Assembly (NCBI GenBank): GCA_023405815.1
Contig: JAEXXM010000013.1
Location: forward strand, 1-48,585
Origin: Pseudomonadota bacterium
GTDB lineage: Bacteria > Pseudomonadota > Alphaproteobacteria > Rhizobiales > Hyphomicrobiaceae
Length of the DNA stretch: 48,585 nucleotides
Direction: 5' to 3'
Part shown: positions 11,355-19,236 of the stretch, piece by piece
Position numbering within the stretch: position 1 is the first letter of the stretch
Layout: each line of letters opens with the position of its first letter
Notes under the pieces: generated by a model
The model's input: only the letters and a program-made list of their open reading frames with translations
Told to the model about the DNA's origin: nothing
Database searches by the model: none
Translations under genes and position numbers: made by a program

Positions 11355-14054
11355 ATGCGACCAGTTGTGCCGAGAAGATCGCTTTTCGCCGCGATGGCGT
11401 TCTTTGCCGGCGTGATGAGCGTCGGTGCGCTGGCGCAGACGACTGCGCCCGCTGCACCACCGCCGGCGGCCAAGGCTCCTGGGGCCCCGGCGCCAGCCGC
11501 TCCGCCCAAAGCACCGGCCGCAGCGGCTCCGACGGCACCTACTCCGGCCGCGACCGCGCCGGGTGCGCAGCCTGCTGCGGCGGCACCTACCGCCCCTTCG
11601 CAGGCCGCTCCCGCCGCACCGGCAGGTGCCGCACCTGCGGAGAGCACGCCGCCAGCGCCCAAGCCCGAGCAGAAGGCGGCGGGCGTTCCCGTCGAGGAGC
11701 TCGTCCGGCCGGTCAGCAATCTCAACGCGGCGATCGAGGCGGCTGAAAAGAACCTCGAGCAGGCTCCGGGCGGACAGCGCGACCTCGCGGCACTGCGCGG
11801 CGAGATCGAGAAGATCGGCTCGAACGCAAAGAAGGCGGCCGACGCGCTCGCCCCGCGCCTTGAGGAGGTACGCTCGCAGATCGCCAAGCTCGGCGCGCCT
11901 CCGGGCGCGAACGATCCCCCCGAGGCTCCGGATGTTGCGGCCGAGCGCCAGCGGCTCAACGGCATCGCGGCGCAGATCGACGGCGCGATCAAGAAGGCAG
12001 GCCTGCTTGAGTTGCGTGCGCGCCAGCTCGTGAGCCGCGTGCAGCATGCACGCCAGGGCGTCTTCACGCGCTTCCTGTTCCGCCAGACCGACACGCCGCT
12101 GCAATGGAAGGTGTGGGTGCAGGCCGGTGACCAGCTCCCCCTCGCGGGGCGCCAGATCGGGTTCATTCTCGCCAACTGGTGGTCGGTGGCGAAGCTCAAC
12201 CTGCTCGGACTGCTCGCGGTCGTCGGCAGCGCGCTCGCCTCGTTCATCGGGTTGTTCCTCTTAAGGCGGCGCTTCCTCCATTCGAGGCTCGACGATGCCG
12301 GCCCCTCGATGCCGACACGGCCGCAGCGGGCGGCCGCGGCGGCATGGGTCGCGCCTACGCTGGCGCTGCCCGGCGTCGCGGCGCTCATCGTGCTTTACGT
12401 TGGGCTCGACGAGCTTGGGCTGCTCTACTGGCAGGTCGAGAAGTTCGCGTACGCGGCGCTATTTCCGCTGTTGGTGATGATCGGCATCATGGCACTCGCG
12501 CACGCGCTGCTGCAGCCGAACCGACCTCGCTGGCGGCTATTCGACCTCGACGACAGGAGCGCGCGCACGGTTTGCTTTGCGGTCCAAGGCATCGCCATCG
12601 TCTACGCGCTCGACTATCTCTCGCGGCGCCTCGCCAGCATCCTGTCGCTACCCCTGTCGGCCAGCATTGTCGCGGCCTTCATCGCCAGCCTGCTGATCGC
12701 CGCGCTGCTCATCATGATCGCGCGCACGCCGCTGACCTCTCCCAGCGCGACGCTGGGCGCACCGGTCTCGCGCTGGTCCCCCTATTGGCTGAAGGGGCTG
12801 ATCATCGGCCTCGCGGTGGTGCTCGTCGCCACCTCGCTGCTCGGCTATGTCGCGCTCGGGCGCTTCATCCTCACGCAGCTCCTCACCACGGGCGCCGGCA
12901 TCCTCATCGTCGCGGTCCTCTACGCCGCCATCCACGCCATCGTGCCCGAGCCGAGCGAGCGGCCGACGGGCATGAACGCCATCATCGAGCAGAGCTTCAG
13001 CCTCGACGATTTCGGCCGCACGCAGCTCGTGCGCGTGCAGCACGGCCTGCTCACCATTCTGTTGTTCGCGGTCGCCGTACCGCTCTTGATGCTGTCGTGG
13101 GGACTGTCGGTCGCCGACATCACCAGCTGGGCGCGCGCGGTGGTCTTCGGATTCGAGGTCGGTGGCATACGCGTCTCGCCGGCGCGCATTCTGACGGCGG
13201 TGGTGTTGTTCGTCATCCTGCTCGCGGTGACGCGCTTCGTGCAGCGCTGGCTGGCGGCAGGAGCGCTGGCGCAAGGGCGCATGGAGGCGGGCCTTGCCAA
13301 CTCCATCTACACGGGAGCGGGCTACATCGGCTTTGCCGTGGCGACTCTCGCGGCCATCTCCTATGCCGGCTTCGACATCACCAGCCTTGCCATCGTCGCC
13401 GGTGCGCTGTCCGTCGGCATCGGCTTCGGACTGCAGTCGATCGTCAACAACTTCGTCTCCGGCCTCATCCTGCTCGTCGAGCGGCCGATCAAGGTCGGCG
13501 ACCGCGTGACGGTCGACGGGCAGGAGGGTTTCGTCAGGCGCATCTCGGTGCGCTCCACGGAGATCGAGACGTTCGACCGCGCGAGCCTCATCGTCCCCAA
13601 CTCCGAGTTCATCACCAAGACGGTCACGAACTGGACGCACCGCAACGCGTTGGGGCGTGCGCTCGTCAAAGTGAGCGTGAGCTATGATTCCGATCCGGAG
13701 AAGGTCCTGGAGCTGCTGCTCAAGGTGGCCGGCGAGTGCCCCCTCGTGCAGAAGCATCCGCCGCCGTGGGCCGGCTTCGACAACTTCGGCGCCGACGGTC
13801 TCGATTTCGTGCTCATCGGCATCGTCGCGGACGTGAACAAGGTCGGCGATGCCCGCTCCGACCTGCGCATCCGCATCTTCAACGCGCTTCGCGAGGCAAA
13901 GATCGAGGTGCCGTTCCCACAGCGCGACGTGCACGTGCGCGACTTGGAGGGCCTGCAGCAAGTGCTGACACGCATCGCCGACGAAGCGCCGCAGCGCGAG
14001 AGCAAAGCGGCAAGCGTCGATGGTCCGCCGACACCGCGGCCCGATAACGATTGA
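11355..14054 (+). CDS. Large mechanosensitive ion channel protein (MscS family, DUF3772-type N-domain)
   Basis: 899 residues from ATG 11355, preceded by GAGG at suitable spacing and opening a signal peptide (SLFAAMAFFAGVMSVGALAQ). The frame is open upstream inside fliO, but that part lacks a signal. Layout: an Ala/Pro low-complexity stretch (about 28-102), a helical periplasmic domain (about 105-250, NLNAAIEAAEKNLEQAPGGQRDLAALRGEIEKIG...) as in the DUF3772 family, roughly ten membrane helices (about 265-690), then the MscS pore and beta domains (VGIGFGLQSIVNNFVSGLILLVERPIKVGDRV from about residue 686, then the LIVPNSEFITKTVTNWTH block). It ends with a short polar tail. MscS-type channels release solutes on hypo-osmotic shock from the inner membrane. 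Large members often have regulatory periplasmic domains. The gene converges on dksA with a 13-bp gap. Confidence 0.9.
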   Translation: MRPVVPRRSLFAAMAFFAGVMSVGALAQTTAPAAPPPAAKAPGAPAPAAPPKAPAAAAPTAPTPAATAPGAQPAAAAPTAPSQAAPAAPAGAAPAESTPPAPKPEQKAAGVPVEELVRPVSNLNAAIEAAEKNLEQAPGGQRDLAALRGEIEKIGSNAKKAADALAPRLEEVRSQIAKLGAPPGANDPPEAPDVAAERQRLNGIAAQIDGAIKKAGLLELRARQLVSRVQHARQGVFTRFLFRQTDTPLQWKVWVQAGDQLPLAGRQIGFILANWWSVAKLNLLGLLAVVGSALASFIGLFLLRRRFLHSRLDDAGPSMPTRPQRAAAAAWVAPTLALPGVAALIVLYVGLDELGLLYWQVEKFAYAALFPLLVMIGIMALAHALLQPNRPRWRLFDLDDRSARTVCFAVQGIAIVYALDYLSRRLASILSLPLSASIVAAFIASLLIAALLIMIARTPLTSPSATLGAPVSRWSPYWLKGLIIGLAVVLVATSLLGYVALGRFILTQLLTTGAGILIVAVLYAAIHAIVPEPSERPTGMNAIIEQSFSLDDFGRTQLVRVQHGLLTILLFAVAVPLLMLSWGLSVADITSWARAVVFGFEVGGIRVSPARILTAVVLFVILLAVTRFVQRWLAAGALAQGRMEAGLANSIYTGAGYIGFAVATLAAISYAGFDITSLAIVAGALSVGIGFGLQSIVNNFVSGLILLVERPIKVGDRVTVDGQEGFVRRISVRSTEIETFDRASLIVPNSEFITKTVTNWTHRNALGRALVKVSVSYDSDPEKVLELLLKVAGECPLVQKHPPPWAGFDNFGADGLDFVLIGIVADVNKVGDARSDLRIRIFNALREAKIEVPFPQRDVHVRDLEGLQQVLTRIADEAPQRESKAASVDGPPTPRPDND

Positions 14055-14067
14055 AGCTGTGGGGAGG

Positions 14068-14697
14068 TCAATCTTCGCGGTAGACGCGCTCGCGCCGCTC
14101 GTGGCGCTCCTGCGCCTCGACCGAAAGGGTGGCGATCGGGCGCGCATCGAGGCGCTTCAGGCCGATCGGCTCGCCGGTCTCCTCGCAATAGCCATAGGAG
14201 CCGTCCTCGATGCGGGCGAGGGCGGCGTCGATCTTGGCGATGAGCTTCCTCTGGCGGTCGCGGGCGCGCAGCTCAAGCGCGCGATCGGTCTCGGACGTGG
14301 CGCGGTCGGCGAGGTCGGCGTGCTGCGTCGATTCCTCGTGCAGGCCGGCGAGCGTCTCGCGCGTCTGGCGGATGATCTCGTCCTTCCAGGCGAGCAGCTT
14401 GTTGCGGAAATAGATCCGCTGGCGCTCGTTCATGAACGGCTCGTCCTCGGAGGGACGGTAGTCAGGTGGCAGCACAATCGACGAAGACTTGGCGCGTGCC
14501 GTCATCTTTTTCCCCGCAACCTTCTGCTTTTCGACGACCTGTCTATCGACGGTCTTCTTGTCACTCGCCCTCTGGCTCGACGCCGCCTTGGTCTTGGGAG
14601 CCTTGCCGCCATTGGTCTTGGCCGCACGCGACGGCGCAGCGCGGCTCACTGAGGTGGCCTTCGCCTTGGCGGGCTTCTTGGCGCTTCGCTTGCTCAT
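14068..14697 (-). CDS. dksA: RNA polymerase-binding transcription factor DksA (single-cysteine finger)
   Basis: 209 residues from ATG 14697, chosen because GGGAGG lies six bases upstream; the frame extends 19 codons further but without such a signal. DksA binds the RNA polymerase secondary channel and works with ppGpp. The C-terminal 130 residues fit: coiled coil with tip motif DLADRA (Asp128, Asp131, Ala133) as in the DXXDXA tip of E. coli DksA, then YGYCEETGEPIGLKRLDARPIATLSVEAQERHERR. The classic four-cysteine zinc site is reduced to one cysteine (Cys171; the other positions are Thr174, Ser192 and Ala195), a form known in alphaproteobacteria. Residues 1-75 form a Lys/Ala/Ser-rich basic, probably disordered extension. 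Confidence 0.92.
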   Translation of the reverse strand: MSKRSAKKPAKAKATSVSRAAPSRAAKTNGGKAPKTKAASSQRASDKKTVDRQVVEKQKVAGKKMTARAKSSSIVLPPDYRPSEDEPFMNERQRIYFRNKLLAWKDEIIRQTRETLAGLHEESTQHADLADRATSETDRALELRARDRQRKLIAKIDAALARIEDGSYGYCEETGEPIGLKRLDARPIATLSVEAQERHERRERVYRED

Positions 14698-15000
14698 CCG
14701 TGCCTCCCTTGAGGCCTTGATAGAGACGGCCGGTCCCTCAACCGGCGGTAACAAGCTGCTTCAGGCGCCTCCTATTGGCGGCAGAGGCGACTTATGTCAA
14801 GGCGTTCCGCAGCGATGGGTAAGTTGCGGGCGGGACACGGAAAAGGTAGCGCCTGCGAATCGGTCGGGCGGGCAGGTACCCGCCTACAAACCGGGCAGGC
14901 GCTTGCGGCATCGCTTCCCGGCCAGCTCCCTTGCCCGGCGTGCGTGCCGCCCACTAATGTCGGAACAGCCTCGTTGCATCGCACAGGACCCATCCCCCCG
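14698..15000. other. 303-bp intergenic region between dksA and moxR
   Basis: Divergent spacer. The dksA ribosome-binding site lies at its left edge. The plus-strand frame of the ATPase stays open back to 14794, but the predicted upstream residues are low-complexity and unlike the family, so I read this as non-coding. No RNA gene or clear promoter was recognised. Confidence 0.5.
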
Positions 15001-15846
<846 letters not shown>

Positions 15847-15917
15847 GTTCCGAATCCCAATCAGAGAGTTGAGCGTGCGCCGGCGCCCCGGGGCGCATGG
15901 CGATGCTTGACTAACTC

Positions 15918-15962
15918 ATAACCTGGCGGTTATACGTCAATCAATAACCGGAGGGTTATTGA
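15918..15962. promoter_or_regulatory. Two matching palindromic operator candidates before arsR-type gene
   Basis: Two inverted repeats share the core ATAACC-N4-GGTTAT. The first is at 15918-15933. The second is at 15941-15962 and extends to nine-base arms (TCAATAACC and GGTTATTGA around GGAG). Their centres are 26 bp apart, about two and a half helix turns. The second overlaps the GGAGGG ribosome-binding site of the regulator gene. They are most simply autoregulatory ArsR-family operators. Confidence 0.7.
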
Positions 15963-15967
15963 TTGAA

Positions 15968-16291
15968 ATGTCGAAGGCGCACGATGCCTTGTTTCGGACG
16001 CTCGCCGATCCAACCCGGCGGGCGATCTTCGAGCGACTGTGCCGCGAAGGAGAGCAGACGGTCGGGGCCCTGACGGCCCGGGCCGGCATCTCGCAGCCGG
16101 CCGTCTCAAAGCACCTCGGCGTTCTGAAGCAGGCCGGACTGGTGCGCGACCGCCACGAAGGCCGCCAGACGCATTACAGCGCCCAACTCGGCGCCCTGGC
16201 CCCACTGATCGACTGGACGAGCCAGATGGCCGGGTTCTGGGAAAAGCGGTTCGACGACCTCGAAGACCTGCTCAAAAGGATGGATCAATGA
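15968..16291 (+). CDS. ArsR-family winged-helix transcriptional regulator
   Basis: 107 residues from ATG 15968 (MSKAHDALFRTLADPTRRAIFERL). A TTG at 15959 would add three residues and lies only three bases after the GGAGGG site; the ATG lies twelve bases after it, so the start is uncertain. The winged helix shows DPTRRAIFERLCREGEQTVGALTARAGISQPAVSKHLGVLKQAGLVRDRHEGRQTHYSA. It lacks the ArsR metal-binding ELCVCDL motif and the fold is otherwise typical of the non-metal 'SRPBCC-linked' ArsR group. It overlaps the next gene by ATGA (translational coupling). The two palindromes directly upstream suggest autorepression. Confidence 0.92.
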   Translation: MSKAHDALFRTLADPTRRAIFERLCREGEQTVGALTARAGISQPAVSKHLGVLKQAGLVRDRHEGRQTHYSAQLGALAPLIDWTSQMAGFWEKRFDDLEDLLKRMDQ

Positions 16292-16719
16292 ACGAGACGT
16301 CGGCCGACACGCGCACTGTGGTTGTCGAGCGAGAATTCCCGCATCCGCCAGAGAAGATCTGGCGCGCGCTCACGCAGCCGCACCTCATAGCGGAGTGGCT
16401 GATGAAGAACGACTTCGAGCCGGCCGTGGGCCACCGCTTCAATCTGCGCGGAGACTGGGGCGGCGTGCTGGACTGCGAGGTCCTCGCCATCGAGCCGAAA
16501 AGAACGCTGTCCTACACGTGGAATTTTGCGCATGAGGATGCGGCCTTCAATCTGAAGAGCGTGGTGACCTTCACGCTCACGCCGACGCCCGCCGGGACGC
16601 ACCTGCGCATGGTGCAGTCGGGCTTCCGGCCAGATCAGAAGCAGGCCTTCGGCGGCGCCAAGCACGGGTGGCCGCAGTTCCTGGCGAACCTGGAGCAGGT
16701 CTTGGCGCGGACAGAGTGA
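16288..16719 (+). CDS. SRPBCC (AHSA1-like) domain protein
   Basis: 143 residues. The START/Bet v1-like fold of the AHSA1 group is indicated by VVVEREFPHPPEKIWRALTQPHLIAEWLM at the N-terminus, a central FEPAVGHRFNLRGDWGG, and the C-terminal helix HGWPQFLANLEQVLAR. These proteins form a deep hydrophobic pocket that binds lipidic or aromatic ligands; in ArsR-SRPBCC operons the ligand is generally unknown. The start codon ATG 16288 overlaps the stop of the regulator gene (ATGA), so the two proteins are made in coupled amounts. A small membrane protein gene follows 38 bp downstream. Confidence 0.88.
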   Translation: MNETSADTRTVVVEREFPHPPEKIWRALTQPHLIAEWLMKNDFEPAVGHRFNLRGDWGGVLDCEVLAIEPKRTLSYTWNFAHEDAAFNLKSVVTFTLTPTPAGTHLRMVQSGFRPDQKQAFGGAKHGWPQFLANLEQVLARTE

Positions 16720-16757
16720 AGTCTGCCGCTTTTCACGTCCGCTCGTTTTTGGAGGAG

Positions 16758-17003
16758 ATGACATTGAGCTGGAATGGTTGGGTTCGGCAATTTCACCGCT
16801 GGCTGTCGATCGCCTTCACGGCGACGGTCATTGCCAACTTCGTCGCCATGGGCCTCGGAGAACCGCCCGCGTGGGTCGTCTACTCGCCACTGCTCCCGCT
16901 GTTCCTGCTGCTATTCACCGGCCTCTACATGTTCGTGCTGCCGTATGCCGCCAAGCGGCGCAGCGGGTCGCCGAGCCATAACCGGAAAATGAAAACCCGG
17001 TGA
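16758..17003 (+). CDS. Small two-helix membrane protein
   Basis: 81 residues from ATG 16758 (MTLSWNGWVRQFHRWLSIAFTATVIANFV). Two membrane helices (about 15-33 and 42-63, VVYSPLLPLFLLLFTGLYMFVLPY) are followed by a basic tail. A strong GGAGGAG sits immediately before the ATG, at very short spacing; the in-frame TTG at 16764 has better spacing and is an alternative start. It is the third gene of the arsR-SRPBCC operon. I recall similar short membrane proteins with the same neighbours in other Hyphomicrobiales, but no function is known to me. Confidence 0.75.
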   Translation: MTLSWNGWVRQFHRWLSIAFTATVIANFVAMGLGEPPAWVVYSPLLPLFLLLFTGLYMFVLPYAAKRRSGSPSHNRKMKTR

Positions 17004-17023
17004 TCTCTTCATGGACGCAGCGG

Positions 17024-17497
17024 CTATCTGTCCTGCCGAAAATACGGCCTGCTCTTGATCTTGAGCAGCACGACCGGAAACGCCATCAGAAGCGCTCCGA
17101 TGACCAGAGAGCCGATCACGGTTCGTGCGTCGAGCAAACCGTCCTGCGACGCACGCCAGTAGCAGGCCGCCGCGATCGGATAGAACAGGACCACGGCCGT
17201 GAACACGCCTGGCGAATTTCGCCCGCGCGTCCGCAACACCGGCAGAACATGAAAGAACGTGGCGTTGATCAGCATGAGCGCGGGAAAGGCCAACGATACC
17301 ACAGGCGATTGCGCGGCGATCTGCGCCGCGGCGATGCCCAGCACGACCACGATGGCGTTGGTAACGTAAAAGTCCGTCCATTCGACCGGCAGGCCAACGA
17401 CGGAACGCGCCCAGTTGCGCCAGTCGAGTTCGTATTCTTCCAGCATGTGCATGGCATAGGCTGCAAGCGCCAGCCACAACCAAACCGCAAAGGACAT
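17024..17497 (-). CDS. HXXEE-motif membrane protein
   Basis: 157 residues from ATG 17497, preceded by GGGAGAGG; ten more residues are possible from an upstream ATG. The first helix carries the namesake motif HMLEE (His17, Glu20, Glu21), followed by YELDWRNWA. About four membrane helices follow (near 45-67, 72-92, 100-120 and 128-148). It is converging on the small membrane gene of the arsR operon, with 20 bp between stops. HXXEE proteins are widespread integral membrane proteins. The His/Glu set could bind metal (inference). Function unknown. Confidence 0.8.
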   Translation of the reverse strand: MSFAVWLWLALAAYAMHMLEEYELDWRNWARSVVGLPVEWTDFYVTNAIVVVLGIAAAQIAAQSPVVSLAFPALMLINATFFHVLPVLRTRGRNSPGVFTAVVLFYPIAAACYWRASQDGLLDARTVIGSLVIGALLMAFPVVLLKIKSRPYFRQDR

Positions 17498-17783
17498 AGG
17501 CCTCTCCCGGTAATGCAGGGCCGACATTGAGGTTCAGCCTTGAAAGACGCCAAACCTCAGCGGATCCATGCCCCGGCTGACAGCGATAGCAAGATTCGCT
17601 GTGCGCCATGGCGTCGAACCTATGTGCGCCGCCCAGCGGACCGCGATGAGACGCGCCTGCATTCGGGTTAACTCGATCGTAACCGCAGGGGCGAAGGCGG
17701 TTTTATACTGATCTAGATCAGGGGCATCCTGAGCCCGTCGATCCGCGGCCTATGGCCGGCGGATTGGGTCTTAGAGGGTGCCC

Positions 17784-18137
17784 ATGGGTCTATTGGGCCG
17801 CGCCAACGGCGGCGCCGAGGACAGTCGAGCGGAAACCCGGAAACCCGCCGAGCGGCGGGCGAAGGAGCGCAAGCGCCAGCGCCTGGTCGACGGTTTCATA
17901 ACGTCCGCGCTCATGCCGACGCCGCGTCCGTGCACGGTCGTCGACATGTCCTCGGGGGGTAGCAAGATCGAGCTTTGGACCGACTGCTCCGGGCAATTGC
18001 GGCCGGGAGATCGCGTCACGCTCTATATCCCGGTCGATCGCCAGGAGGTCGACGGCCAGGTGAGGTGGCGCCGGAACAACGCCATCGGGCTGCAGTTCTC
18101 ATCCCCGTTCCGCCCACCGACGCGGCGCTACGAGTGA
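17784..18137 (+). CDS. PilZ-domain protein (cyclic-di-GMP receptor type)
   Basis: 117 residues from ATG 17784, with GAGGG five bases upstream; an in-frame GTG at 17778 is less likely. The PilZ ligand signature is present: RAKER (Arg25 and Arg29, the RXXXR switch) followed about 25 residues later by DMSSGG (Asp54, Ser56, Gly59, the D/NXSXXG motif). The beta barrel continues to VRWRRNNAIGLQF near the C-terminus. PilZ domains bind cyclic-di-GMP and modulate motility or polysaccharide output. It has no attached output domain and stands alone in a plus-strand group. Confidence 0.85.
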   Translation: MGLLGRANGGAEDSRAETRKPAERRAKERKRQRLVDGFITSALMPTPRPCTVVDMSSGGSKIELWTDCSGQLRPGDRVTLYIPVDRQEVDGQVRWRRNNAIGLQFSSPFRPPTRRYE

Positions 18138-18225
18138 GCCTCCTCCGAGGTCGGCTTCGACGTGCGGTTTCGTTACACTCCGTGAACCCCGGCGCCATGC
18201 GGCTGCCAAAATGAGGCGGCGTGGT

Positions 18226-18262
18226 TGCCCCGTCATCTGGGCTCAAGGCGCCCAACGGGGAG
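18226..18262 (+). promoter_or_regulatory. Hairpin that may hide the ribosome-binding site of the 18268 gene
   Basis: CCCCGT at 18228-18233 pairs with ACGGGG at 18255-18260, and TGGGC at 18238-18242 pairs with GCCCA at 18250-18254 inside it. The 3' arm contains the GGGGAG ribosome-binding site of the following gene. Folding would block initiation (inference). Confidence 0.4.
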
Positions 18263-18267
18263 ACGAC

Positions 18268-18972
18268 ATGACAACCACCAGCGGCACCCAGCCGAGCAGC
18301 GATAGCACGCTCGCGAGCCTCACGGCCGCCATCGGCTACGGCGGCATCCAGGCGACGATCCTGTCGGCTCTGGCGCTCGTGATCTCGGCATTCTCCCTCT
18401 ACGAGTCGAGCTTCAAGACGGCGGAGATCGAGCTCTTCGTGCCACCCGTGATCCAGTACGCGCGCGACGGCGGCGGCGACACGGAGGTGTTCGTCGTGCC
18501 GGTGACGATCACCAATTCCGGTGCGCGTACCGGCACCGTGCTGTCGATGGAGTTGCAGGTAGAAAACCAGAGCACCAAGCAGGTGAAGCGCTACTACAGC
18601 GCCTTCCTCGGCGAGCATCAGGTCGATGCGGATGCACCCAACCGCTCGTTCGCGCCTTTGTCGATCCCGGGGCGCGGCACGTTCACCGACACGGTGCGCT
18701 TCTATCCGGTGGGCAATCCGTTCCCGAAGATCGCCGAGGATGCGGGCGAGTTCAAATTCACCCTCAGCCTCGTCACCGCCGCGCCCTCGCGCCCCGACAT
18801 GGTCGAACGCCTGCTCGCGCAGAAAATCGAGCCGCTCGTCTTCGAGCGCACGCTGCCGTGGGTCTCCGACCAGCAGCTCGGCTCGCGCCGCATCACCATC
18901 TCCATGCCGGAGAAAGGGTGGACGGCGGTCCCGGCCGCGGCGCAGGAGCCGGCGGCAGCCGCGCCTCAGTGA
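18268..18972 (+). CDS. Membrane-anchored protein of unknown function
   Basis: 234 residues from ATG 18268, with GGGGAG five bases upstream. The short Ser/Thr-rich N-terminus leads to one membrane helix near 29-48 (IQATILSALALVISAFSLYESS). The rest is probably periplasmic: a beta-rich domain (about 55-215) with IELFVPPVIQYARD, TEVFVVPVTITNSGARTGTVLSMELQVEN and GTFTDTVRFYPVGNPFP, resembling an immunoglobulin-like fold. The tail is Ala/Pro-rich. I do not recognise the family. The upstream hairpin suggests translational control. It sits between the PilZ gene and a 28-residue microprotein. Confidence 0.75.
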   Translation: MTTTSGTQPSSDSTLASLTAAIGYGGIQATILSALALVISAFSLYESSFKTAEIELFVPPVIQYARDGGGDTEVFVVPVTITNSGARTGTVLSMELQVENQSTKQVKRYYSAFLGEHQVDADAPNRSFAPLSIPGRGTFTDTVRFYPVGNPFPKIAEDAGEFKFTLSLVTAAPSRPDMVERLLAQKIEPLVFERTLPWVSDQQLGSRRITISMPEKGWTAVPAAAQEPAAAAPQ

Positions 18973-19076
18973 GCAGGGGAAAAAATGAACGGCGGCTGAC
19001 GCCGCACTTCAGAGTGCGTTCAAAGATTGCGGCCTAAGCTCAACCTAACGACACCACAATTGGGGTGGAGAGTTCC

Positions 19077-19163
19077 ATGGCAGAGTTCATCCGCAGCGGC
19101 CTGATCATTCTCATGGGCATGACCGTCATGGCTGCCGGCGTCCTGGTCATCTTCTACGGCTGA
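19077..19163 (+). CDS. 28-residue single-helix membrane microprotein
   Basis: An ATG at 19077 preceded by GTGGAG with a six-base spacer opens a 28-codon frame ending TGA at 19161-19163. Residues 7-27 (SGLIILMGMTVMAAGVLVIFY) form one clean membrane helix after a short MAEFIR head. The ideal ribosome-binding site, the complete helix and the position just before ycjX support a real gene. No homology can be claimed from reading alone. Confidence 0.55.
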   Translation: MAEFIRSGLIILMGMTVMAAGVLVIFYG

Positions 19164-19200
19164 CGCCGCCCAGAGCGCCCGCAGCTTGCCGCCGCGCCCG

Positions 19201-19216
19201 CTTAGCACTAGCTAAG
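19201..19216. repeat. 16-bp palindrome before ycjX
   Basis: CTTAGC-ACTA-GCTAAG, six-base arms, 20 bp before the ycjX start codon. It is not followed by a T-run, so it is not a classical terminator. It could be an operator for ycjX-ycjF or chance. Confidence 0.35.
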
Positions 19217-19236
19217 GGGACCCTCGCGAGGTTCCC

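Noticed and set aside
12648..14147. 499-residue minus-strand frame
   Set aside because: It lies antisense to the MscS gene and has a composition typical of the complement of GC-rich coding DNA (His/Arg/Asp-rich), with no recognisable motif.
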